Assembly: GCF_027706745.1 (NCBI RefSeq)
Contig: NZ_JAQFWP010000002.1
Span: forward strand, 62,001-126,000
Reading direction: 5' to 3'
Length of the DNA stretch: 64,000 nucleotides
From: Nocardiopsis suaedae
GTDB taxonomy: Bacteria; Actinomycetota; Actinomycetes; Streptosporangiales; Streptosporangiaceae
In this document: positions 8,700 through 16,119 of the stretch, one piece after another
Position numbering within the stretch: position 1 is the stretch's first letter
How the letters are laid out: every line of letters begins with the position of its first letter
The notes under the pieces: generated by a model
What the model was told of the DNA's origin: nothing
Database searches by the model: none
Seen by the model: the letters and a program-made list of their open reading frames with translations, nothing else
Position numbers and translations under genes: made by a program

Positions 8700-8813
8700 T
8701 CTCGATCCCCCCAGTCGATACGGTCGGCGCGCGCGCACCCCGCACCGGGGTGAACGCACGGCAGGACTCGAACGTACTGCGCGGCGTCCGGGCGCGCAGG
8801 GCATTTCATCCGA

Positions 8814-8826
8814 AGATCGACGATCT
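8814..8826. promoter_or_regulatory. 13-bp palindrome between FkbM-like gene and ychF
   Basis: AGATCG-A-CGATCT is perfectly symmetric and sits in the 258-bp divergent intergenic region. It could bind a regulator of either gene. No further support is visible. Confidence 0.3.
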
Positions 8827-8957
8827 GTAACCGAAAAGTCCCCCATCGCCTCTACGGGGTCCCGTGGGGCCCAGAACGGGCGTTCGAGGGCGATCCGGGC
8901 CGGTCGGGAGGCACGGACGGCGAGGCCACGGCCCCGGCGCAACTAGACTCGGGGGCT

Positions 8958-10052
8958 GTGAGTCTGTCTATCGGGATCGTCGGGCTGCCCAACGTCGGCA
9001 AGTCCACCCTCTTCAACGCGCTGACCAAGAACGACGCTCTGGCCGCGAACTACCCGTTCGCGACCATCGAGCCCAACGTCGGTGTCGTGGGTGTGCCCGA
9101 CCCACGCCTCGACAAGCTCGCCGAGATCTTCGAATCCGCGAAGACGATCCCGGCCACGGTCGACTTCGTCGACATCGCGGGCATCGTGCGCGGCGCCTCG
9201 GAGGGGGAGGGGCTGGGCAACCAGTTCCTCGCCAACATCCGCGAGAGCGACGCCATCTGCCAGGTGATCCGCGTCTTCAACGACCCGGACGTCACCCACG
9301 TCGACGGCGGCATCGAGCCCTCGCGCGACATCGACACGATCAACACCGAGCTGATCCTGGCCGACATGCAGACGCTGGAGAAGGCGCTGCCGCGGCTGGA
9401 GAAGGACGCCAAGCGCAACGCCAAGGACAAGGGCGCCCAGGCGGCCCTGGAGTCGGCGCGCGCGGCGCTGGCGGTGCTGGAGTCCGGCAAGGGCCTGTCG
9501 ACGGGCGCCGCGGAGGGCGGCGTGGACCTGGCGGCCATCCGCGAGCTGAACCTGCTGACGGTCAAGCCGTTCCTGTACGTGTTCAACCTCGACACCGACG
9601 AGCTGGCGGACGAGGCCGTGCGCGCGAAGCTGTCGGAGCTGGTGGCGCCGTCCGAGGCCATCTTCCTGGACGCCAAGATCGAGGCCGAGCTGGCCGAGCT
9701 CGACGACGACGAGGCGGCCGAGCTGCTGGAGTCCATGGGCCAGTCCGAGGCGGGCCTGGCGCAGCTGGCGCGGGTCGGTTTCTCGACCCTGGGGCTGCAG
9801 ACCTACCTGACCGCGGGCCCGAAGGAGTCCCGCGCCTGGACCATCAAGAAGGGTGCGACGGCCCCTGAGGCGGCCGGAGTCATCCACACCGACTTCCAGC
9901 GCGGGTTCATCAAGGCCGAGGTGGTCTCCTTCGACGACCTGATCGATGCGGGCACCATGCAGGCCGCGAGGTCCGCGGGCAAGGTCCGCATGGAGGGCAA
10001 GGACTACGTGATGTCCGACGGCGACGTGGTGGAGTTCCGCTTCAACGTGTGA
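8958..10052 (+). CDS. ychF: Redox-regulated P-loop ATPase YchF
   Basis: The 364-residue protein matches the YchF/Ola1 family along its length. It has GLPNVGKSTLFNALTK (G1), the NYPFATIEPN switch segment, VPDPRLDKL, FVDIAGIVRGASEGEGLGNQF (G3 region), a central coiled-coil-prone helical domain, and a C-terminal TGS domain (FLTAGPKESRAWTIKKG then IHTDFQRGFIKAEV). The family binds ribosomes and hydrolyses ATP in preference to GTP. It is a single-copy housekeeping gene and probably anchors the core chromosome here. The GTG start at 8958 follows CTCGGGGG. It ends shortly before the convergent TetR gene. Confidence 0.97.
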   Translation: MSLSIGIVGLPNVGKSTLFNALTKNDALAANYPFATIEPNVGVVGVPDPRLDKLAEIFESAKTIPATVDFVDIAGIVRGASEGEGLGNQFLANIRESDAICQVIRVFNDPDVTHVDGGIEPSRDIDTINTELILADMQTLEKALPRLEKDAKRNAKDKGAQAALESARAALAVLESGKGLSTGAAEGGVDLAAIRELNLLTVKPFLYVFNLDTDELADEAVRAKLSELVAPSEAIFLDAKIEAELAELDDDEAAELLESMGQSEAGLAQLARVGFSTLGLQTYLTAGPKESRAWTIKKGATAPEAAGVIHTDFQRGFIKAEVVSFDDLIDAGTMQAARSAGKVRMEGKDYVMSDGDVVEFRFNV

Positions 10053-10079
10053 GTCGGCGGGGGCGGGGCGGACATCTCG

Positions 10080-10700
10080 TCAGCGCCGTAGCAGTGGGAG
10101 CCAGATCTCGTCGATGATCTCGGTGAGTGTGTGGTCGGGGACTGCTCCGCCCTTCATCAGCATGTCCTGGCGCAGGAGGTCGAGCGGGAGTTCGAGGACG
10201 CGGTCGTTCCGGGGCGCCGCTGCGATCTCCCCTCGTTCGACCGCGCGCTCGACCAGCGCGTGGAACGGCCGTTCGCGGTGCGCCGCCCCGATGATCTCCC
10301 TGAGGTCCTCCAGCGTGTTGCCGGACTCGCGGTAGTAGTCGGCGAGGTTCTGCATGAGAACCGTCATCAGCGTCCCGCGTGCGGCGGCGATGGAGCGGAG
10401 CAGCTCGATCGCGTCCTCGCGGAGGCCGCCGGTGTCCGGGAGGGGCACCGGCGCCCAGGCCTTCCGCAGAGCCTCCTCAAGGAGCAGGTGCCGCTGCGGC
10501 CACCGCCGGTAGAGCACCGCTCGGCTGGTCTGCGCGCGTGCGGCGATCGCGTCGTAGGTGAAGCCGGAGTACCCCTTCTCGACGAGGACGTCCCACGCGG
10601 CGCTCAGCAGTGCGGCGTGCAGCTCGGCCCCCCGTCTTCTCGTCGCCTTCGCGCCCGGCCGCGGGCCGTCCGGCCCCGTGGTCCCCGTGGTCATTCCCAT
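10080..10700 (-). CDS. TetR family transcriptional regulator
   Basis: A 206-residue regulator with a typical DNA-binding domain (RRRGAELHAALLSAAWDVLVEKGYSGFTYDAIAARAQTSRAVLYRRWPQR, written here in two motifs: AELHAALLSAAWDV and TSRAVLYRRWPQR). The C-terminal region resembles TetR_C_11-type regulators often found beside oxidoreductases. It is divergent from a zinc-type dehydrogenase gene over an 84-bp gap holding two copies of an AGATACA/TGTATCT operator, which indicates autoregulation and control of the dehydrogenase. The inducer is unknown but is probably an electrophile or quinone handled by the partner enzyme. Confidence 0.88.
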   Translation of the reverse strand: MGMTTGTTGPDGPRPGAKATRRRGAELHAALLSAAWDVLVEKGYSGFTYDAIAARAQTSRAVLYRRWPQRHLLLEEALRKAWAPVPLPDTGGLREDAIELLRSIAAARGTLMTVLMQNLADYYRESGNTLEDLREIIGAAHRERPFHALVERAVERGEIAAAPRNDRVLELPLDLLRQDMLMKGGAVPDHTLTEIIDEIWLPLLRR

Positions 10701-10706
10701 CCCCCA

Positions 10707-10724
10707 AGAGTCACTTGTGTATCT
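10707..10724. promoter_or_regulatory. TetR operator, proximal half-conserved copy
   Basis: AGAGTCA-CTTG-TGTATCT: the right arm is identical to the perfect operator at 10754-10771 and the left arm matches at five of seven positions. It lies just ahead of the TetR start codon, suited to autorepression. Confidence 0.55.
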
Positions 10725-10753
10725 TATGCGACGGGGCTAGTATCGGCGATATT

Positions 10754-10771
10754 AGATACACGCTTGTATCT
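10754..10771. promoter_or_regulatory. TetR operator, perfect copy
   Basis: AGATACA-CGCT-TGTATCT has perfect 7-bp arms with a 4-bp centre and ends 13 bp before the dehydrogenase start codon. It overlaps the expected ribosome-loading or promoter region. Confidence 0.72.
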
Positions 10772-10784
10772 TCGGGGGGAGATC

Positions 10785-11738
10785 ATGTCCACTGTCCATG
10801 CCGCGGTCGTCGAGGCGTTCGGCGAACCGCCCCGGTACACCACCGTCCCGGCCCCGGTCGCCGACGAGGGGAGGGAGGTCGTCGACGTGCTGGCCGTGGG
10901 AATCCACCCGGCCACACGCGGATTCGCCTCCGGCAAGCACTACACCAACACGACCAGGCCCCCGATCATCGCCGGGATCGACGCCGTCGTGCGGCGCCGC
11001 GACGGGCGCCTCGCCATGGTGATGGCACCGGCCACGGGGACGCTCGCCGAGCGGATCGCGGTCGATCCCGCCACGCTCATCCCCGTCCCCGACGACGCCG
11101 ACCCGGCGGTCGTCGCGGCCACGATGAACCCCGCGATGTCCTCATGGACAGCGCTCCACGCACGCGTCGGCTTCCGCCCGGGCCAGTCCCTGCTGGTCAT
11201 CGGTGCGACCGGCAACGCCGGGTCGATGGCGGTGAAGATCGGCAAGGCCGTGGGCGCCGCCAGGGTCGTCGCCGCCGGGCGCAACCGCGAACGGCTGGAG
11301 CAGCTGCTCACCGAGGGGGCGGACGACATCATCGCCATCACCCCGGACGAGGAGGAGACGGCCGCCGCCTTCGCCGCCGCCGCTGCGGACGTGGACACCG
11401 TCCTCGACTACGTGTGGGGGCCGGGGACCGAACGCGCGATGGAGTCCATCAGCCGGGCGCGGACCGACCACGTCAGGGTCCTCGACTGGGTCCAGGTCGG
11501 CGGGACGGGCGGGCTCGAGATCACGCTCGGCGGGCACCTCTTCCGCCAGAACGCGCTGCGGATCAGCGGCAGTGGATTCGGGTCGGTCGATCTCGAACGC
11601 GCCGACCTGGCCGGCCTGGCGGCCCTCATCGCGAAGGGGGAGGTGGCCGTGAGCCCGCGCGTCGTCCCGTTGAGCGAAGTCACCTCGGCGTGGGCCCACG
11701 AGGACGCCAGGGGCGAGCGGACCGTGATCGTTCCCTGA
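10785..11738 (+). CDS. Zinc-type alcohol dehydrogenase/quinone oxidoreductase family protein
   Basis: A 317-residue MDR-superfamily NAD(P)H-dependent oxidoreductase. The nucleotide-binding fold starts at LLVIGATGNAGSMAVKIGKAVGA (about residues 139-160). The catalytic-zinc cysteines and the structural-zinc lobe of true alcohol dehydrogenases are absent, so it is closer to zinc-independent quinone/enoyl reductases. The ATG at 10785 follows GGGGGGAGA. Longer upstream reading frames overlap the divergent TetR gene and are rejected. It is controlled by two operators shared with TetR, and a hairpin follows its stop codon. Confidence 0.85.
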   Translation: MSTVHAAVVEAFGEPPRYTTVPAPVADEGREVVDVLAVGIHPATRGFASGKHYTNTTRPPIIAGIDAVVRRRDGRLAMVMAPATGTLAERIAVDPATLIPVPDDADPAVVAATMNPAMSSWTALHARVGFRPGQSLLVIGATGNAGSMAVKIGKAVGAARVVAAGRNRERLEQLLTEGADDIIAITPDEEETAAAFAAAAADVDTVLDYVWGPGTERAMESISRARTDHVRVLDWVQVGGTGGLEITLGGHLFRQNALRISGSGFGSVDLERADLAGLAALIAKGEVAVSPRVVPLSEVTSAWAHEDARGERTVIVP

Positions 11739-11749
11739 GGGGGCAGGAC

Positions 11750-11781
11750 GATCGGCCGGGGGCCGCCACCTCCGGCCGATC
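11750..11781. terminator. Bidirectional terminator hairpin
   Basis: GATCGGCCGG (11750-11759) pairs perfectly with CCGGCCGATC (11772-11781). It lies between the convergent dehydrogenase and VOC genes, a few bases from each stop codon. Confidence 0.65.
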
Positions 11782-11790
11782 CGTCGCCGA

Positions 11791-12198
11791 TCACCTGCCC
11801 TGGTCGGAGAACCGGGACTGTGCGGCCTGGCTGGTCGGGGTGAAGAAGTTGACCAGGTTTCCGTCGGGGTCGCGGACGAACAGGGAGCGGTTGCCCCAGG
11901 GCATGTCCGTCGGCTCGTTGACGAACACCTCGACGACGCCCTGGAGGGCCTCGTAGGCCTTGTCGACGTCATCGACGAGGAAGTCCAGGGCGATGCTGCG
12001 GTTCGCGCGGGCCTCGGCTGCCCCCTCGCCGAGCAGCGGCACCGTCGCCGAGCTCGCGATGGCGAGTGTGCCGGAGGGGGTGCGGATCTCGGCGAACATC
12101 GGGTGGAGCCGCGCGGCGGCGATCCCGGTGGCGGCTTCATAGAACGCGACGAGCGCGTCCACGTCGTCGGTGATGATGCGGGTGGCTGCGAGCTGCAT
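11791..12198 (-). CDS. VOC family (glyoxalase-like) protein
   Basis: A 135-residue single-domain vicinal-oxygen-chelate protein. Features are the N-terminal strand MQLAATRIITDDVDALVAFYEAATG, the central FLVDDVDKAYEAL helix region, and the C-terminal SLFVRDPDGNLVNFFTP strand that usually supplies a metal-ligand glutamate, here replaced by asparagine (NLVNFF). It may therefore act as a binding or resistance protein rather than a lyase. The ATG at 12198 is preceded by AGGAGGAGA; the longer upstream frame is rejected. It is convergent with the dehydrogenase. Confidence 0.82.
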   Translation of the reverse strand: MQLAATRIITDDVDALVAFYEAATGIAAARLHPMFAEIRTPSGTLAIASSATVPLLGEGAAEARANRSIALDFLVDDVDKAYEALQGVVEVFVNEPTDMPWGNRSLFVRDPDGNLVNFFTPTSQAAQSRFSDQGR

Positions 12199-12353
12199 GG
12201 CCGTCTCCTCCTGTGATGGGGCGAAGGCGACGGTACGGATCATTGCGGACGGTGCGTGTCCGGTATGAGAGTGGGGGCGGCATCCTGGCGCAGGCCGAGA
12301 GCAGGCCCGATACCGACGTCGCACGGGCGCGGCGGTTTCCGTGTACCGGCACA

Positions 12354-12563
12354 ATGTCCGTCATGGATGAGCGCCCAGTCGTGCCGACCGATTCCGATGC
12401 GGAGGCCGCTCAGGGGCGCGTCGCGCTGTGGCTCGACCCGGATGACCTGCGGTGGCTCAGGCACCGGTGCGACTGCGACGATGACACCCCTGAAGACGAA
12501 CGCGACCGGTGTGCACGGATGAGGTTCCGGGCGAGCGCTGCGCTGCACAAGGCGGGCCTGTGA
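12354..12563 (+). CDS. Small conserved-looking hypothetical protein
   Basis: A 69-residue acidic protein (or 66 residues if it starts at the ATG at 12363). It contains LWLDPDDLRWLRHRCDCDDD followed by an amphipathic segment with RMRFRASAALHKAGL. The Cys-Asp-Cys cluster and the even codon usage suggest a real gene. I do not recognise a function. It is divergent from the VOC gene and ends 20 bp before the convergent gene at 12583. Confidence 0.6.
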   Translation: MSVMDERPVVPTDSDAEAAQGRVALWLDPDDLRWLRHRCDCDDDTPEDERDRCARMRFRASAALHKAGL

Positions 12564-12582
12564 CCCAGGAGGGCCCGCCCGG

Positions 12583-13248
12583 CTACGTCACCTTGAGGAC
12601 GGGGCGCGGGGCGTCGGGGGTGAGGCCGCCCTCAGCGGCGACGCGCAGCGCCGGGGCCGGGTCCTCCACACCGCACGCTCGCATGAAGGCCTCCAGCGAC
12701 GACGGTGCGAGCGCTCCGGCGGCCGCGGCCTCCAAGATTTCGGTCACCGACTCCAAGGAGGGGGCCCCGACGCACCCGTACCTCTGCAGGCGTTCCGGGG
12801 TGCCCATGCCGTCCACCGTGCACAGTCCGTCGTCGCGGATGCCTTCCGGATACTCCGTGCGGCCCCAGTCGCCGTCGATCCACCAGTAGAGGAAACTGGG
12901 CTCCCACTCTCCTGCCGTGGTGACGCGGAGCATGTCGCCGAGCCATCCGATCGGCAGTCGGTCAGGGGCCCCGGCCAGCTTGTCGACGAGGCCCCGGTAC
13001 TCCGTGCATTCGTAGCCCAGCGGCTCGTTTCCGGTGAGGACCGCGGTGTCTTCGGCGAACCAGGTCAGACGCCACCAGGTGCCGTCTTCGGGGTCCATCA
13101 GCAGCCCCTCGTCGTCCAACGAGTAGAGGTGAAGCGCCTCCCAGGGGGCGGCCGCTGCGGTCGCCGCCCCCAATACCCCGTGGGCCCACAGCATCGGTGC
13201 CGGAGACAGGTCCTCGGGGCGGCCGGGGTGGTGGATCTCGAATGCCAT
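12583..13248 (-). CDS. Hypothetical protein, SUKH/SMI1-like architecture possible
   Basis: A 221-residue acidic, Trp-rich protein. Visible segments are LHLYSLDDEGLLMDPEDGTW, RLTWFAEDTAVLTGNE, DGDWGRTEYPEGI and a C-terminal motif CGVEDPAPALRVAAEGG. I cannot assign a family with confidence; an immunity-type or antirestriction-like role is only a guess. The ATG at 13248 follows GAGGGAGCG. The longer open frame upstream encodes a second copy of the C-terminal motif and is treated as a remnant (13318-13443). Confidence 0.6.
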   Translation of the reverse strand: MAFEIHHPGRPEDLSPAPMLWAHGVLGAATAAAAPWEALHLYSLDDEGLLMDPEDGTWWRLTWFAEDTAVLTGNEPLGYECTEYRGLVDKLAGAPDRLPIGWLGDMLRVTTAGEWEPSFLYWWIDGDWGRTEYPEGIRDDGLCTVDGMGTPERLQRYGCVGAPSLESVTEILEAAAAGALAPSSLEAFMRACGVEDPAPALRVAAEGGLTPDAPRPVLKVT

Positions 13249-13317
13249 GCTGCGCTCCCTCGCTTCGTCGGCATGCCTTCGATGCGGGGAAGAGGGGAAC
13301 GGTTGCGTCCGGTCCGG

Positions 13318-13443
13318 GACAGGGAGGACCGGCCGCGGGGTGTCGGGGGTGAGGCCGTCCTCGGTGGCCACCCGCAGGACGGGGGCCGTGTCCTCCACGC
13401 CGCACATCCTCAGGAAGAACTCAAGCGCCGCCTCCGCTGGAAT
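13318..13443 (-). pseudogene. Duplicated C-terminal fragment of the neighbouring hypothetical gene
   Basis: In the frame of the gene at 12583-13248 and just upstream of it, this stretch encodes AALEFFLRMCGVEDTAPVLR and then GLTPDTPRPVL, closely matching that gene's own C-terminus (SSLEAFMRACGVEDPAPALR, GLTPDAPRPVL). There is no start codon for a full protein. It looks like the tail of a tandem paralogue whose front was lost, perhaps when the toxin-antitoxin pair arrived. Confidence 0.6.
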
Positions 13444-13462
13444 GCTATCGCTGGTGATAGCA
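13443..13462. promoter_or_regulatory. Palindromic operator of the toxin-antitoxin operon
   Basis: TGCTATC-GCTGGT-GATAGCA has perfect 7-bp arms with a 6-bp spacer and lies 19 bp before the antitoxin ATG. RHH antitoxins of FitA/VapB type bind such inverted repeats to repress their own operon. Confidence 0.65.
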
Positions 13463-13481
13463 CCTGAGGGGGTGGTCTCTG

Positions 13482-13715
13482 ATGGGTTCCATCATCGTTC
13501 GCGGCCTCGATGAGTCGGTCAAGCGGCAGCTCGCCGCGCAGGCGAAGGAGCACGGGCGCTCCATGGAGGCAGAGGTCCGAGACATTCTCACGAAGGCTGC
13601 ACGCAGGCCGCACATCGGCTTGGCGCTCTTGCAGGCGGCGCAGGACGTGGGAGGTGTCGAGGACCTTCCGGTTCCGGAGCGGAGCGACGTTGCGCGAGCG
13701 GTGGACTTCGAGTGA
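13482..13715 (+). CDS. FitA/VapB-type ribbon-helix-helix antitoxin
   Basis: A 77-residue protein that starts MGSIIVRGLDESVKRQLAAQ, the ribbon and first helix of FitA-like antitoxins, continuing into the second helix (SMEAEVRDILTKA). Its C-terminal tail (about residues 45-77) would wrap and block the PIN toxin. The stop codon overlaps the toxin start by 4 nt (GTGA), giving translational coupling. The palindrome at 13443-13462 is the likely autoregulatory operator. A GAGGGGGTGG stretch upstream provides the ribosome site. Confidence 0.88.
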   Translation: MGSIIVRGLDESVKRQLAAQAKEHGRSMEAEVRDILTKAARRPHIGLALLQAAQDVGGVEDLPVPERSDVARAVDFE

Positions 13716-14137
13716 TCGTCCTCGACACCAACGTCATTTCAGAGATCTTCCGACCGCAGCCCGACGCGGGCGTCGTCGCGTGGCTCGAGTCGCTCACTGG
13801 TGACGTCGCCATCACCGCCGTGACACTGGGGGAGCTGCTGGCCGGGGCGCGCCGCCTCCCTGATGGCAGGCGCAAGAAGGCACTGACTACACGAATCGAG
13901 GTCGCGCTCGAGCCTTACCGGGACAGTCGTTCCGTGCTGTCGTTCGATGACGCGGCCGCCGAGCGCTACGCGGACATCCTCGTCGCGCGGGAGGCGGCCG
14001 GATCGCCGATCAGCGCACGTGATGCGCAGATCGCGGCGATCTGCCTGGTGCACAACGCCACGTGCGCGACTAGGAACAGCAAGGACTTCGCACACACCGG
14101 TGTCGAACTGCTCGATCCGTGGGAACAGCGGCTGTGA
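13712..14137 (+). CDS. PIN-domain toxin ribonuclease (VapC/FitB type)
   Basis: A 141-residue PIN nuclease that would cleave RNA when freed from its antitoxin. The acidic metal-binding residues are in place: Asp in MIVLDTNVISE (about D5), Glu in LGELLAG, and aspartates in SARDAQIAAI and the RNSKDF segment that closes the fold. The GTG start overlaps the antitoxin stop. The FitB-like N-terminus and FitA partner place it in the VapBC superfamily. A terminator hairpin lies downstream. Confidence 0.9.
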   Translation: MIVLDTNVISEIFRPQPDAGVVAWLESLTGDVAITAVTLGELLAGARRLPDGRRKKALTTRIEVALEPYRDSRSVLSFDDAAAERYADILVAREAAGSPISARDAQIAAICLVHNATCATRNSKDFAHTGVELLDPWEQRL

Positions 14138-14190
14138 CCAGGCCGAAGATCGAGGGCGTCAGCGCGACGCGCTGATCCGCCGCGCGGGCC

Positions 14191-14210
14191 GCCCCCGGTG
14201 GTCCGGGGGC
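14191..14210. terminator. Hairpin between toxin and ABC ATPase genes
   Basis: GCCCCCGG-TGGT-CCGGGGGC is perfectly paired and begins one base after the end of the ABC ATPase gene on the minus strand. A second palindrome, CAGCGCG-A-CGCGCTG, lies at 14160-14174 after the toxin gene. Confidence 0.55.
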
Positions 14211-14999
14211 TTACCGCGCCGCCGTGCTCGGTACGCGTCCCGGGGTGAAGCCGATCTCCGGGCGGCCCGTCCCGGGGTTGGTTCTGACGGTCGCGTTGAC
14301 CTCGTAGACCTCCGCGATCAGCTCCGGCGTCAGGACGTCGGCCGGTGCGCCTCCGGCGACGGCCCGGCCCTCTTTGAGGACGAGGACGGAGTCGCAGAAC
14401 ATCGCCGCCAGGTTCAGGTCGTGGAGGGCCACCACCGTCGTGAGCGGCAGGTCGGCCACGAGCTGGAGCAGTTCCAACTGGTAGCGGATGTCCAGATGGT
14501 TCGTCGGCTCGTCCAGAAGGAGCTCCCTGGGCTCCTGGGCCAGCGCGCGGGCGATGTGGACGCGTTGGCGTTCTCCTCCCGACAGGCGGTGCCACAGTTC
14601 GTCGGCCTTGTCGGAAAGGCCGGTCCTCGCGAGCGCTTCAGAGACGGCCCGGGTATCGGCCTGCCTGTCGCCGCCGAACGTGCCGCGGTGCGGGATGCGG
14701 CCGAGGGCCACGATGTCGCGGACCGTGATGTCCACGACGGTGTCGGCGTGCTGCGTCACGGTGGCGATCGCTCGCGCCGCGTCCTTCCGGGACAGCGCCG
14801 CCAGCGATGCGTCATCCAGCGTGACCGCCCCGGACGTGGGCCGCGCTGTCCCCGACAGCAGTTTGATGAGGGAGGACTTGCCCGAACCGTTGGGACCGAG
14901 CAGCCCGACCGTCTCCCCGGCCCGCGGCTCCAGAGTCACCCCGTCGACGACGAGCCGGCCGCCGCGGTTCCAGCCGACCTCCCGGGTCCGCAGAGTCAC
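14211..14999 (-). CDS. Iron-siderophore ABC transporter, ATP-binding protein (FepC/FecE type)
   Basis: A 262-residue ATPase with Walker A GPNGSGKSS, signature LSGGERQRV, Walker B LLLDEPTNHLD and the switch histidine in ALHDLNLA. It powers uptake of an iron chelate or related compound (the family also includes heme and cobalamin importers). The GTG start at 14999 follows the permease gene after 31 bp in the same transcription unit. The transporter genes are ordered binding protein, permease, ATPase, behind an iron box. Confidence 0.92.
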   Translation of the reverse strand: MTLRTREVGWNRGGRLVVDGVTLEPRAGETVGLLGPNGSGKSSLIKLLSGTARPTSGAVTLDDASLAALSRKDAARAIATVTQHADTVVDITVRDIVALGRIPHRGTFGGDRQADTRAVSEALARTGLSDKADELWHRLSGGERQRVHIARALAQEPRELLLDEPTNHLDIRYQLELLQLVADLPLTTVVALHDLNLAAMFCDSVLVLKEGRAVAGGAPADVLTPELIAEVYEVNATVRTNPGTGRPEIGFTPGRVPSTAAR

Positions 15000-15030
15000 A
15001 CCGGCCTCCTCGTCGGTCGGAACGCAGGGG

Positions 15031-16119
15031 TCACAGCGGCCTCCTCCGGCGGAACATGATGGCGATGAACACCGGGACGCCGACCAGCGCGGTCCCCACC
15101 CCGACGGGCAGCGGCGAGGGGGAGAAGGCGACGCGCGCCGCCGCGTCCACCCAGACCATGAAGACCGCCCCGACCAGCGCCGTCACCGGGACCAGGCGGG
15201 AGTGCACCGGCCCGGTCAGGAACCGTGCGGCGTGCGGCAGCACCAGGCCGACGAACCCGATCGCCCCGGCCACGCTCACCATCGTCGCCGTGAGCAGCGC
15301 GGTCACGGTCATCAGGGTGATCCTGGCCCGCCGCACCGCCACCCCCAGCGAGGAGGCGACCTCGTCACCGAACGCGAACGCGTCCAGCACCGGCGCCCGC
15401 ACCAGGCAGAAGACCGCACCGGCGAGCACGACGGCACCGCACAGGGCCACATCGTCCCACCGCACCCCTTCGAGGGAGCCCAGCAGCCAGAACATCACCC
15501 CGCGCGCCTCGTCCGAATCGGCGAAGGCGAAGATGACGAACGAGGTCAGCGCGGAGAACAGCTGCGTCACCGCGATCCCCGCCAGGATGACCTTGTCATT
15601 GGTGCCGCCCGCCAGGCGCGAGATCAGCATCACCACGGCGAACGCCGCGACCGATCCGGCGAACGCTCCGCCGGAGACCCCCGGCGCGAACCCGCCGATG
15701 CCCACGATCCCCACCAGTACCGCCCCGGTCGAGGCGCCCGAGGAGATCCCGAGGACATAGGGGTCGGCGAGCGGGTTGCGCAGCAGCGACTGCAGGATCA
15801 CACCGCACAGCCCCAGACCGGCCCCGCACGCCGCGGCCACCAGCGCCCGGGGCAGGCGGTCGTCCCACACGATGGCGTCCTCGGAGACCCGCACCGGGAT
15901 GTCCGTGAACCCCAGGTGGTTGAGCACGATGTCGCGCACGTTGACCAGGGAGACGTCCGCGGGCCCCAGGGTGATCGCCACCCCGATCGACGCCAGGAGC
16001 AGCGCCAGCGCCCCCGTGCCCACGCCGAGGAACCGCAGGGACGAGCCCCCGGCGGGTCCGGCCGGCGGCGCCGGGGCGGACGCGGTGCGCGGCTCGACGG
16101 GCGGGGCGTCGAGCGTCAC
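15031..16119 (-). CDS. FecCD-family iron ABC transporter permease
   Basis: A 362-residue permease with about ten membrane segments and family motifs RLPRALVAAACGAGLGLCGVILQ (split as RLPRALVAAACGAG and GLCGVILQSLLRNPLADP), LGISSGAS and GFVGLVLPHAARFL. FecCD permeases often come in pairs. Only one is present here, so a homodimeric BtuC-like channel is implied. The GTG start at 16119 overlaps the stop of the binding-protein gene by 4 nt. The longer open frame to 16368 lies inside the upstream gene and is rejected. Confidence 0.92.
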   Translation of the reverse strand: MTLDAPPVEPRTASAPAPPAGPAGGSSLRFLGVGTGALALLLASIGVAITLGPADVSLVNVRDIVLNHLGFTDIPVRVSEDAIVWDDRLPRALVAAACGAGLGLCGVILQSLLRNPLADPYVLGISSGASTGAVLVGIVGIGGFAPGVSGGAFAGSVAAFAVVMLISRLAGGTNDKVILAGIAVTQLFSALTSFVIFAFADSDEARGVMFWLLGSLEGVRWDDVALCGAVVLAGAVFCLVRAPVLDAFAFGDEVASSLGVAVRRARITLMTVTALLTATMVSVAGAIGFVGLVLPHAARFLTGPVHSRLVPVTALVGAVFMVWVDAAARVAFSPSPLPVGVGTALVGVPVFIAIMFRRRRPL

